Shown here piece by piece: positions 35,370 to 46,145 of a stretch of 64,000 bases of DNA. Both the position numbers and the translations under genes were made by a program. Each line of letters opens with the position of its first letter. The first letter of the stretch is position 1. This stretch comes from Excoecaria cochinchinensis (lineage: Eukaryota > Streptophyta > Magnoliopsida > Malpighiales > Euphorbiaceae): positions 1,543,501-1,607,500 of the forward strand of contig CANTUQ010000102.1 in the NCBI GenBank assembly GCA_947683425.1, in the 5' to 3' direction. The notes beneath the pieces were generated by a model. It ran no database searches, was not told the DNA's origin, and saw only the letters and a list, made by a program, of their open reading frames with translations.

Positions 35370-36286
35370 AATTAAAAAAGACGCCAGCTCAAATTTCTAT
35401 CTGGGATTTGTTAAGATAATCTCCCTCGCATAGGCAGAAGTTAGTGGAGGCTTTATGCGAGACTATAGTGGCCATAACCATCTCGCCTACAGAGTTGCTA
35501 GATATAGTCAAGGGGGGTGCTGGGGAAAATGTGGTGTTTTCGATGCTGACTTGCCGGCAGAAGGCCGCAATTATAATCACCCCATGAACATAAGGGCTCA
35601 CATTAATCAGAAACACATAGCATGTGTTCTGGTGGACGATGGTTCATCAATTAATGTTTTCACATTGGTGGCATTGGCAGCTTTCGGGGAATCAGAGGAT
35701 ATGCTGACTAAGTCTAATCTGACGATCACGACTTATAACATTTCTCAGAGGCAGGCATCAGGGACGTTCAAGACAGTGGTCAAGATGGGGCCAATTGAGA
35801 CCGAAGTGGAATTTGTGGTCCTTCCTATTCCTGCCAATTTCTTAGCCCTCTTAGGCAAGCCCTGGTTCCATAAGCTAGAGGGGTGCCTTCTACTTTGCAT
35901 CGGATGGTTAAAATTCCTCACGAGGGACAAGTAGTGACGATAAGAGCCACAAGGGAGAATTAGGTCTCAGTGCTGGAAATCACAAGTAACTTTTTAGCGG
36001 GTTTTATATCGCCATAATAGATGGGGAAGAATGCACTGAGGTGAGCCATTAGGTGGTAAACATGTTGAAGAGGATGTCTTTCCTTCCTGGTGCAGGTTTG
36101 GGCAAGAACTTGCAGGGACTGCCAATAGCCATCGCGACAAGAGGCCAAAAAGATAAGAGGGGCCTTGGGTATAAAGGAGTTGTAAAGAAGGGTAAGGAGA
36201 CCGTAGATGAGATCCCCCATATCAAGGAAAGTTTTGTGCCAGCAGTTTCAGCATGTGCCTACACGGGGGAAGCAGAACCTTAGTGG
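35370..36286 (+). pseudogene. Tat protease region and G-patch motif
   Basis: Peptides in two frames give the lead-in with ISIWDLL and the aspartic protease with VLVDDGSSINVF (about 35629-35664), where the usual D-T/N-G is D-D-G, and LLGKPWFHKLEG as the closing loop. From 36053 a G-patch-like block reads FLPGAGLGKNLQGLP and RGLGYKG. G-patch motifs downstream of the protease are seen in Tat polyproteins. Frameshifts near 35520 and 35935 break it. Confidence 0.8.
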
Positions 36287-36689
36287 GTGGATGGAAGAAT
36301 TGTGCTGGGTTTTGTGGTCTTCAATGATGTCATTGATTGGGACATTGGATTGATCAAGCCAGCAGAGGGTTTTTGGGATGAGGAATTCATGACCAAAGAG
36401 ACAGTTTGGGACCGCAAAGCACCCAAGGAGGTTATTACTGAGAAATTGATGACTGCCCATTTGAAGGCAAAGGGAAAGATGGAGGGTGAAGCTGAGGGAA
36501 ATAGAGTAAAGACATACAAGGGGTTGCTATAGTTCCTCCAAAGTGCCAGTTTGATTCAGAGCTGTCGGCTGCAACATCTGCGTCGATAGAAAAAGAAGAA
36601 GAAGATAGTTTAGATTTTCTTTTTACACCTGAACTTTTCAATAATGTTGATGACATTTCTAGTTCTATTAATAATATGAACAATTTTAC
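36287..36689 (+). pseudogene. Spacer between protease and reverse transcriptase
   Basis: An acidic, low-complexity open stretch (36287-36532) has no domain I recognise, then a frameshifted part. In position it is the protease-RT linker of the polyprotein. Confidence 0.5.
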
Positions 36690-37830
36690 TTGTGCAATGT
36701 TTCTGATGATTTCATTATGCATAATCATGATCATGATTCATTTATATTTAATATTGATTCAATTGATGCTACTCCATTTAATCTTGGAACTTCGGAAAGC
36801 CCGAAAGAAATCCTAATAGCATCTAATATAACTCCTGATGAGAGGTCCAAATTTGAGAGCATTTTAAGAAAATATGAAAAAGTCTTTGGCTGGACCTATA
36901 AAGATATGCCGGGGAGTAGATCATGGAATCGCAGAGCATGCTATCCCAACATACCCAGACCATAAGCCAGTCAAGGAAAATCTTAGGAGACTCAGGCTAA
37001 AATGGGCTGAGAAAGTGAAAGAAGAAATTCAGAAACAGATCAAGGCCAAGTTCTTCATTGAAGTTTAGTATCCAACCTGGTTGGCCAATGTCGTCCTGAT
37101 AGCCAAGAAGAATGACAAAGTATGTATGTGTGTGGACTATTGAGATCTTAACAAATCTTGTCCAAAAGACGACTTTTCACTGCCCCACATCGACGTGTTA
37201 GTAGACAGTGCAGTTGCCTGCATGATGTATAGCTTTGTGGATGGTTACGCAGGCTACAATCAGATTCTTAACAAGATAGTTGATCGAATCAAGACATCCT
37301 TCATTACTGAGTGGGGAACATTTGCTTATAGGGTGATGCCATTCGGTTTAAAGAATGCAAGCACAACTTATCAGAGAATGGAAACAAGAATCCTAGATGA
37401 CTTGATCAAAAAGGAGGTGGAAGTATACGTGGATGACATGATGATTAAGTCAGCCACTAGAGAAGGTCACTTTGACGCTTTGGAGAAGTTCTTTCAGAGG
37501 AATCGTAAGTATAATCTGCGATTGAACCCTAAGAAATACATTTTCGGTGTCACTTCAGGGAAATTATTAGGACATGTAGTCAGCCAGAGAGGGACTGAGA
37601 TCGACCCGGATAAGGTCAAAGCCATCAGAGAGATGCCGGTACCTCAAAAAGAAAAGGATATCAGAAGTTTCTTGGGTAAGTTGCAGTATGTCAGCAGGTT
37701 TATCGCCAAACTCACTTTAATTTTCAAGCCGATCTTCAAATTGCTCACAAAAGACCAACTTGTAGTATGGAATGAAGATTACCATGAAGTTTTCGATACC
37801 ATTAGGGAGTATTTGTTGAATCCCCTAGTT
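36690..37830 (+). pseudogene. Tat reverse transcriptase
   Basis: It runs through KYEKVFGWTYKDMPG, ANVVLIAKKNDKVCMCVDY and DLNKSCPKDDFSLPHID, with stops and a frameshift before 37195, then is clean to 38019: MYSFVDGYAGYNQI, WGTFAYRVMPFGLKNAS and the intact catalytic VYVDDMMIKS. The thumb and connection follow with DPDKVKAIREMP and RSFLGKLQYVSRFI. It copies element RNA to DNA in the particle. Catalytic Asp pair present, but upstream stops make the protein defective. Confidence 0.9.
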
Positions 37831-38112
37831 CTAATACCACCACAACCAGTCAAGCCACTTATTCTATATTTAGCTATAGAAGATAGCTCTGTAGGCGCCA
37901 TGATGGCTCAGGAGGACAAGTTCGGAGTGGAGTTTGTAGTCTATTACCTTAGTAAGAAGTTCCTTACCTATGAGGTCAATTATGCAGATGTAGAAAAGAT
38001 TTGTCTTGCGGTAATCTGAGCCTCTAAAAAGTTGAGACACTATTTCCACTCTTATAAGGTACAAGAAGTCACGAAATAAAACCCACTTAGATGCCTACAG
38101 GAGGCTCCGTCT
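37831..38112 (+). pseudogene. Tat first RNase H domain (degenerate)
   Basis: LILYLAIEDSSVGAMMAQ and YYLSKKFLTYEVNYADVEK give the usual gypsy RNase H outline. The first catalytic Asp position is Leu-Ala-Ile rather than the canonical CDAS. In Tat elements this domain is commonly decayed and backed up by a second one. Confidence 0.75.
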
Positions 38113-38560
38113 TTGTTAGGAAAAATGGGAATATGGTTGCTATTATTACAAGAATTCAATGTTGAGTACATCACCCGAAACACCACTAAAGGGCGTGTAG
38201 TAGCAGAATTTTTGGCAAAACACTCTATCCAACGAGATTCGTATGAGTTCAACTTCCCAGACAAAGACATGGCAGCTATCACAGTACAGGGTTGGCAATT
38301 ACACTTTGACGCGGCTGTAAACAGCAAGGGGGTAGGAGTAGGAATTATTCTAACAACCCTAGATGATGAAAAACTCCTGCTGGCTGAGAAATTGAGATAC
38401 AAGGCCACTAACAATGAAGCCGAATACAAAGCTTGCACTTTCGGGCTAGAAGCCTTAACAGCCTTAGGGGCTAAAAGCGTAGAGGTATTTGGAGATTCAT
38501 CACTAGTAATCAATTAGATTCGAGGTGAATGTGCTGTTAAAGAAAAGCGGCTAATACCAT
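38113..38560 (+). pseudogene. Tat second (plant-type) RNase H domain
   Basis: WQLHFDAAVNSKGVGVGIIL, NNEAEYKACTFGLEAL and VFGDSSLVIN keep the Asp, Glu and Asp of an archaeal/plant-type RNase H. Two RNase H domains in a row is the diagnostic trait of the Tat lineage. A stop at 38515-38517 (TAG) follows the last motif. Confidence 0.85.
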
Positions 38561-40018
38561 ATGTCAAGCACTTAAGGGATTTGAGCAATCAGTTTGAAGT
38601 ATGTACCTTCCACTTTGTTCTGAGGGACGAAAATCATTGGCCGATACGCTTGTAACTCTAGTATTTATAACCCAGAGGGGATAGTTATGAAGCCGGTGTT
38701 AATTTCTAGTTCTAAGAGGCCTAGTTTTGAGTCCAATCCTGTCATGGAAATGGAAGTTGTGGACGAAAAGCCATGGTATCACGATATCAAGAATTACATG
38801 GAGGACACAACGTTCCCGAAAGAGGCTACCGAAAAAGACCAAAGGTTGGTCCGCAAGTTATCCATTCAGTTTATCTGTATAGATATGGTGTTGTATAAAC
38901 GATAAGTCAACGGTGTTCAATTAAGGTGTCTGGATGAGAAAGAAGCTGAAAGAGTAATAGAGGAAACTCATGCTGGAGTTTGTTGGGCTCACATGAATGG
39001 TTTGAAGCTGGCTAAGAAAATCTTGAGGCAAGGGTTCTACTGGCTTACCATGGATACGATTTATTCCAAGTATGTGAAACAATGTTAGTTGTGTCAGCAG
39101 TATGCGGATTTGAGGCACTTGCCAGTTTCGAAATTACACTGTTTGACGTCACCTTGGTCATTTGCAGCTTAGGGAATAGACATTATCGGAGAGATATGCC
39201 CTACGGTCTCCAATGGACATAGGTTCATCATAGTCACTATCGACTATTTTACTAAATGGGTGGAGACTAAGTCTTTTAAGAAGGTCGACGCTCGGGATAT
39301 GGCCAGGTTCATTGAAAAGAATCTAATATGCAGATACGGTCTCCCACATCACGTTGTGTCTGACATTGGGGTGCAGTTCATGGCTGAGACTAAGAAGTTG
39401 CTTCAAAAATACCGCATCGAGCATCACAAATCATCTCCTTATGTCCCACAAGCCAAAGGGGTAGTGGAAGCTACCAATAAGAATATCAAGAAAATCTTGG
39501 CTAAAATGGTTCATAACTATAAAGATTGGGCAGAAAAGTTGCCTTTTGCACTTTAGAGTTATAGAACTACTATCAGGACTTCTATAGGAGCCATGTCATA
39601 TTCTTTGTTGTATGGGATGAAAGCGGTGTTACCGGTTGAAATAGAGCTCAAATCATTGAGGGTAGTTATGGAAGCTCAAATTCTGGAGGCTGAATGGGCA
39701 CAACAGCGGTTACAACATTTGAATATGATGGATAAGAGCAGGTTGAGAGCCTATTATCGCAATCAAATTTATCAGAAAAGGCTCACCAGGTCATTCAAAA
39801 AAAAGGTCAAGAAACACCCACTGGAGGAAGGAGATTTGGTATTCAAGCAAATGAGACCAGGTGCGCCGGATATGAGGGGTAAGTTCAGACCGACGTGGGA
39901 AGGTCCTTTCATTCTCAAAAAGCTATTATCAAAAGGAGCGGCAATTTTGGCAGATAGCAATGGGAATGAGTTCAAAGAGCCAATTAACATTGATAGACTC
40001 AAGAAGTTCCATGGCTAA
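38561..40018 (+). pseudogene. Tat integrase
   Basis: The zinc-binding part has ETHAGVCWAHMNGLKLAKK and YVKQC, then a stop before LCQQ. The catalytic core has GIDIIGEICP, VSDIGVQFMA and KGVVEATNKN, which keep the D, D and E. The tail from 39593 is open to the TAA at 40016 with GDLVFKQMRPGAPDMRGKF and ends KKFHG, matching 1-207. Stops lie at 38903, 39086, 39170 and 39554. No chromodomain. Confidence 0.88.
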
Positions 40019-40756
40019 AGAATAAAAATCAAAAGAAGAGAATAAAAGCCCCGCGGGTTGAAAACCGAAAAAAGGCTGCCTTGCTAAAATTGGGCTCCTC
40101 GTCAGTGTGAAAACCAAAAAAAGGCATTCTGGGCAAAAATTAGAGGCTTGAGAGAAAATGTCCAATCAAGAAAATCGGAGAGGGCTGATTGGTAACAGGA
40201 GTTTGATGCTATCAAGATATGTTCCTGGAATTAATGTAGTTTTACATTTTGAATTGGTGCTAAATGGTGATCATATATAGTGAAATCATACTGAAATGTA
40301 CATAATTTTACAAAAAGGAAATAAAAATAAATTTATTCATTTACATTATTCTCTAGTTCTATTTTTAAAAAAGAAACACATTGTTCAAAATGCGTGCAAA
40401 TCTAAACTATACTCTATTACTGCTCCGCCGGCCATGCTTAAGTCGACGAGTCCTGTTATCAACTGCAAGGCTAAGCACCCATCTCTTATATGTATTGGTA
40501 GAAGTGATAGAATGATCCCTGAAGGAGGGTATGACAGTCTTCATCGGTAGCTCAACCCAGAGATCATGAAATCTGGAGGCGAAAGCAGAAGACAGGACGC
40601 CACCCCAAAATGATAGAGGCCGTCTCACCACATCCTAGGTCATCCCAAGCTGTCGAGCATAGCGGGCTGTGCTATAAAAAGTGGCTTCGCAAAGCTCGTA
40701 CAAGGGAACACACCCCGAAGAGCCGTTGACTGTCGTGGCAGAAAGAGAAAGCTAGG
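40019..40756 (+). other. 3' region after pol, ending in a purine tract
   Basis: The first 190 bases parallel 208-400. No tandem array. A purine-rich run AGAAAGAGAAAGCTAGG (40740-40756) sits where the polypurine tract should be before LTR-O. No gene seen. Confidence 0.65.
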
Positions 40757-41219
40757 TGTAGACACCGGGTCCCAAGGCAGTTCAAGATCAGAATTACCCG
40801 ATGACGAAAATGATACCGGCTTACAGGCAGAGGTGTCAAAAATGATGTTTCCCTTGTCGAGACCCTTGTTATTTTTTTAAATAAAAAATAAATATATATA
40901 AAAAAAATATTATAAAAAAATAAATAAAATTAATAAAGTTAATTCTAAAAATAATGTTATTAGAAAGTGTTATTTTTGATATTTAGAAAAAAAAAAGCAA
41001 GAAAATTTAACTAGTTAATTAATTTAATTGAATTAAATTAGTTTATTAGTTTATTAAAGATTTGGGTTAAAAAAAAAGAGAAAAACATTGGATAGGAAAC
41101 GTTTAAGTGGGTTTTAATGTGAAACACACTTTTAAGTTGGTAATTCGAAAACGTTGAAAAAAGAAAGAATTTGAAAATGTGTGTTTTGATTAAAAAACAA
41201 TAAATAAATAAATAGTAAA

Positions 41220-41324
41220 GGATGGCCACTTATACAGTGGCCATCCGTGGCCATTTAGTGGCCGCGTGAATGGCCACTTTGCAAGTGGCCATTCACGCGG
41301 CCACTTACATAAAGTGGCCGCGTG
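41220..41324. repeat. TGGCCACT palindrome island in LTR-O
   Basis: An 11-bp stem with a 5-base loop (41220-41246) is followed by a perfect 23-bp stem (arms 41257-41279 and 41283-41305, loop TGC). The right arm also pairs as a 13-bp stem with 41312-41324 around ACATA. The last two foldings exclude each other. Confidence 0.9.
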
Positions 41325-41929
41325 GTGGCTGGGGACACCGCATGCCACTGTGCAGGGCTCCGTGAGCGTCTTTTCTTCCCTTTCACGCGACCTGTAAAAT
41401 TAATTTTCGCCTGCAAAAATATCAGACTGTGTTTTTCACGTTTTGGGATTTTTCGAAATAATAAAAATTAGAAAGTTAATTTTGGTTTTTCCTTTTTTTT
41501 TGCAAGATACTGAAAATCAAATAGGGTTTTGAATCTTCGTTTGGGAGGGGGGCTGCATTTTTGGGTTCAAGGAAAAACAATATTTTCTCTCAATCAACAA
41601 GAAAAACAGCCAAGCAAAAAAAAGTCACCGATAATTCTTCTTTTTTATTTTTCTTCAAAAACACTTAATTTTTGGATGATTTTGAGCTTGGAAAATTAAT
41701 TTCTTTTGCTCAAAACTCCCATCAAAAATGTTTTCTTGACTTAAATTTGTTCAAAAACATCAATTTTTACATTTTTTTCAAATGTTCACCACAACAAATT
41801 CGACAAGAGGAGCGGATCTAGACATCCTTTCTCTTTAATCTACAACTTTGAGGGTAAATATTTTGGATCCGTTCTCACTTAATTTTATTTGTCATTTATT
41901 ATTGTTAATTTCATTATTTTTGTTATCAT

Positions 41930-42652
41930 TATTATGTTTATCTCTATTCCTAATATTTGTAGTTTTGTTGCTATTGTTGAAAATTTCGTGTAGTTTTCTC
42001 AATTTAATTTTTGTGGGTTCAACTTGATAATTATTTTCGTAGTCAAATCTCCTCCTTATTTTCTTCTTGTACTTCTTATTATTATTATGTTATTATAATT
42101 ATTATTATTATTATTATCATATTTTATTCTCATTCACTTTTTATGTTTTTATATTACTATTTATTAATGTTATTGTTATTATCATTATTGGATTTATTCA
42201 TTATTAATATTGTCGTGTTATATTTATTGTTATTATTATTTTGTTGTGTTTGTCTCATCATTATAACTTGAATTACCTAATGTTTATTCCGTTTTCACTT
42301 TTTTAGTTTTTAAAATATCATTATTATGTTTATCTCTATTCCTAATATTTGTAGTTTTGTTGCTATTGTTGAAAATTTCGTGTAGTTTTCTCAATTTAAT
42401 TTTTGTCGATTCAACTTGATAATTATTTTCGTAGTCAAATCTCCTCCTTATTTTCTTCTTCTACTTCTTATTCTTCTTCTTCTTCTTCTTCTTCTTATTA
42501 TTATTATTATTATTAGTTTACATTATTGTCATATTATGTCCTTGCTATTGTCGCCATCAATTTGTGATATTATTATTGATGCCATTAACTCATTTTATCT
42601 TATTATTGTTCATAGTTACATTATTGCTTTCATTTAACATTATTCATTATTC

Positions 42653-42731
<79 letters not shown>

Positions 42732-42922
42732 TTTTATATTTTATTCTCATTCATTTTTTATGTTTTTATATTACTATTTATTAATGTTATTGTTATTATC
42801 ATTATTGGATTTATTCATTATTAATATTGTTGTGTTATATTTATTGTTATTATTATTTTGTTGTGTTTGTCTCATCATTATAACTTGACTTACCTAATGT
42901 TTATTCCGCTTTCACTTGTTTA
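41930..42922 (+). repeat. Tandem duplication with (TTA)n and (CTT)n in LTR-O
   Basis: The segment from about 41931 recurs from about 42317 (TATTCCTAATATTTGTAGTT and the following 90 bases), and 42118-42303 recurs at 42730-42922. Between the parallel blocks the copies differ by microsatellites: (CTT)n at 42470-42497 and (TTA)n at 42654-42731. Open frames across it consist of repeat codons and are not genes. Confidence 0.85.
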
Positions 42923-44032
42923 ATTTTTAAAATCATTACTAACATTTTTGATATGATTTTTGCATGAGATTTAATTTGAGTCGAGTTATTTGGGCATCCC
43001 CGCGACTCCCCGGATGGGTTGCGATGTGTGGAGGGTCGCACCGGTTTCGGTGAGATCTTTCTCAACCCTCTCTTTATGTGTTTTGTGTTATTTGTAAATA
43101 TTTATTTTATTTATGCACGCGTGAGATAAAAAATCACAAAAATATTTCTATGATTAAATTGAAATTTTTTTTACTAATAAAATTGGGACCAATGTCCCTT
43201 GTTTTAGCCAAACCATGAAAACATCACAATTAAAACGAAGAGTCGACTTTTCTCTAAAAAATGGGATTATTCATCCCGGTTTTTCAATTCAAACAATCAA
43301 AAATGACTCTTCGGACCCTCTTCAAATAAATACGAAGGAACCAATGTTCCTAAACCTTCCATAAGTGCAAAGGAACCAATGTTCCTAAAATAAATACCCC
43401 AATTTATGTATGTCCTTTTATTTTGATCTTGCGTGAGTGTTTTAAATATATGTTCATTTCCCCTTTTTTGGGCCCTTGTAATTAATTTTGGGGCAATTTT
43501 ATTTATTTTTGGGGATTGTATTCCGTCCTCATTCACATCTTTAATCTCATTTTATTGGGGTTGTATTCCGCCCCTTGTTTCTCTTGTAATTGCATGCTTG
43601 TGTGTTTACCGCTTTCATTTATCGCTTTCTTTTATCGCTTTATTTATCGCTTTCATTTTATTGCTTTTTGAATGCTTATGATGCGCTTTTATTTTTTTAA
43701 TGCATTAAGCATGTGAGATGAGAGATATAATCTTAAGAAGTTAAAAACCCATTTATAATTAACCAAAGCATAAATAAGAGGGAAGTTTCGAACACCGAAT
43801 GTCTAGTTTAGACCGTTAGAGGTGAGAAACTTTTTCCAATTTCTCGCAAATTGGGTGGCGACTCCAAATACCTCAAAGGTGCCTTTAGGCGTCATTAGGC
43901 TAGGTGGTTCTCCCCAATGTCCTATTGGGAGAGATACACCGATGATGTCTCGTGGCGCCCATAATCAAAAGACGCAAACTAATACCTCGAATCTCAAAGG
44001 CGAATTCAAACCGAGGGCCCTTGCTGAGCACA

Positions 44033-44478
44033 GGCGCTCATTACACCAGGCATTCATGAAATTGATATCCTGGTCTGTTACTTCACTAAGTCTGGTAATG
44101 CCTTCGTTAAGAGTTGCAAATGAGTACAGTCATTGATGAGGGAGGAAGTGCCTCAAAGAATATTGACTGATAACCTTAGGAGGGGATTCTGACAGTAGCC
44201 TCAGCTTCTCTTGCAGCCATATCTAAAAAAATAAAAAATAAAAAATTAATTAGAAGTCGCTGGAGTGAGTTTGGGTTCACCCCAGGCAAAAGTAAGGCAT
44301 AGCGTTATGTGCAAATCCAAAAAGTCATTTCCCGGTAAGTAAAGCTAGTGTGAAAATCCACAAGGGACGCACTACTTTTCAAAATAATAGCATACCGGGA
44401 GTAATAAGGGGCTCTCAGAAAAGGCGACAGAGGAATAAGCACGGACGAAATCTAAGCCCAGGATGGTCTCGGCAAGGA
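44033..44478 (+). other. Tat post-pol 3' region of composite element
   Basis: Sequence around 44255-44390 parallels 770-905 (CGCTGGAGTGAGTTTGGGTT, CACAAGGGACGCACTACTTT), so it is the 3' region of a Tat element. It follows LTR-O directly, without the pol end that should precede it. Confidence 0.65.
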
Positions 44479-44996
44479 TCAATGGGAAAGATGAAAGTCC
44501 TCCAGTGCCTCATTCAGTGGCCCTAATGCAAAAGTAGATCCCTGAGGGACCAATCGGGCAGCATCAAAAGGAGGGATACTCAAGGCCGATGCAATATCCC
44601 TGGTATAAATCAAACCACAGCATGGGATATAGGGTAAGGCATCGGGAGGAAACCATGCTCCGATGATAGTGGTAAACTCTTTAGGCAGGGGGCATAATTC
44701 CTGATAAGCGAATCTAAAGACGTGAAAATGTGGGTCCCAGAGCAAGCCGCAACTAGAAGAAGGTTGTGATCTATCCTTACCCTTCTTAGAATTTTCAAGC
44801 TAGAGAATGGGGCTAAGGTGGTATTTTCCCAAGTTTGGGGGTTATCCAGAACTCGGTACGTCTTGGTAAAGACAGATGAAGACATTTTCCAAGTATTGCC
44901 ACTAAAAAAATTAAAATTAACAAGGAAAATATAAAAAAAGAAGGGAAAACCTGGAAAAGAAGCTCTGGTAGAGGTTTGCGAGGTTGAAGTGCACAA
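44479..44996 (-). pseudogene. Antisense ORF, plant-mobile-domain-like
   Basis: The minus strand starts at ATG 44885 (MSSSVFTKTYRVLDNPQTWE) or earlier, shifts frame near 44755 and continues LLWDPHFHVFRF, QELCPLPKEFTTIIGAWFPP to a stop at 44479. The WDP-HVFRF-ELCPLPEEF pattern is that of the plant mobile domain found in antisense extra ORFs of Tat elements. Function unknown. One frameshift separates the halves. It faces away from the sense ORF at 46146 and shares an intergenic promoter-like region with it. Confidence 0.7.
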
Positions 44997-45380
44997 AATT
45001 CAAGAGAAGGGGGATATTTAAAGGGAGGCATCGACAGATGTGCTGCCCGTCTTTCGGTGTTCCTATGAGAAGCCCGTCGGTCAACCTGGTTGACCCCTAG
45101 TAGATTTATTCTCTTGCATGTTTCATGTATGTCACACGTATAAAATAATTTTTGCATATTTCTATTGTCTTTGCGATGAAGGAAATTTGACACCGGGCAC
45201 GGAAATTGGGGGGCAACATATCCAGGTAGTGTTTATATTTTTTAAAATATCGTTAATTAATTAATTAGTGAAAGGGCGAAAACGAAGAAGTGAAAAACAG
45301 AATTTTTAACGACCGGCGGGATGCCTGTCTTTCGGTGTTCAGACGGGCTGCCCGTCGGTCATCAAATATTATAAAAGGAG
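44997..45380. promoter_or_regulatory. Putative divergent promoter with two palindrome islands
   Basis: On the minus side, CTTTAAATATCC lies at 45012-45023, about 130 bases before the antisense start. On the plus side TATAAAA lies at 45370-45376. Just outside each TATA-like box is a GACCGRCGGG...GCCCGTCGGTC-type dyad block (45025-45095 and 45310-45362). It also holds an orphan polypurine-like AAATTGGGGGGCAAC at 45203-45217. Promoter use is inferred. Confidence 0.5.
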
Positions 45381-46145
45381 CGTCCAACGATGCTCCTTCA
45401 ATTTCTTTCTCTTCTTCTTCCTTCCTTCTTCATAAAACCAATGCCACCCCTATGTTTTTTGCCCTTTTCTCACTCATCTTTGATCCGTTTTGCGCACCAC
45501 TTGCACCAAAATGATCCTTGCACCGTCACACACATTTAGGACTAATTTTCTTGAAAAATCATCAAGTTCTTTTCAGTGCAGTTCGTCGCCCACCAGATTA
45601 GATTGTCATCTTTTTCTACTCTTTTCTTTTTCTTTTTAAGTAAATTTGCATGTAAAATGCATGATTAATGTATATTATCAAATTGTAGGACTAAATTCTG
45701 CTTATTTATTTTTGACTTTTTTGGACTGTATATACCGGCTACCAAGTGTAAATCATGCTAATGAAATGTAGACCATGATAAATAAAAGAAAATGAATAAT
45801 CAAATAAAAAGAGAACTGTGGACTTGTGAACCTGATCCCATTTTGGAACCAAATTGGACTAAGTGAGACGCATAATAGGATGCAATAATGAAATTGTTGC
45901 TTAGGGCCTGAGGTCTGTCCCATTATTTTGTGTTTTTTATGCAGGGAGTTGGGCATATCTTTGCCGCGATGCTGGCCAAAGTTTTTTAGAATTTTTTGGG
46001 TAGGCACGTCCTTGCTGGGATGCTGCCCAATTTTTTTTTGGTAGGCCCATTTCAGCCGAAATGCTGCCGAAATTTGCAAAATTTTTAATCTTTCGATCAG
46101 CTTGCTTGCAATGATAATGCGAAATTAATTTTTCATCTTTTCACG
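45381..46145 (+). other. Leader of the sense ORF, possible intron
   Basis: A pyrimidine-rich leader is followed by an AT-rich part with donor-like TTTTTAAGTAAATTTG near 45634 and acceptor-like TTTTTTATGCAGGG near 45944. Then come three imperfect ~45-base repeats (45945-46080) with GGCA...ATGCTGCC dyads. No ORF. Splicing is inferred. Confidence 0.4.

Larger units (their letters stand above)
40757..44032 (+). mobile_element. Tat 3' LTR (LTR-O) nested in composite element
   Basis: It starts TGTAGACACCGGGTCCCAAGG and probably ends GAGCACA at 44032. It is closer to LTR-A than to LTR-E or LTR-N, so it is not their mate. It has a strong palindrome island (41220-41324), a GAGGGTAAATATTTTGG motif near 41849, a large internal tandem duplication with microsatellites (41930-42922), CAAT-loop hairpins at 43185, 43336 and 43371, and TGGCGACTCCA at 43856-43866. 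The exact 3' end is uncertain. Confidence 0.75.

Noticed and set aside
42011..42824. Open frames rich in Ile, Leu and Tyr
   Set aside because: Translated (TTA)n and related microsatellites within an LTR.
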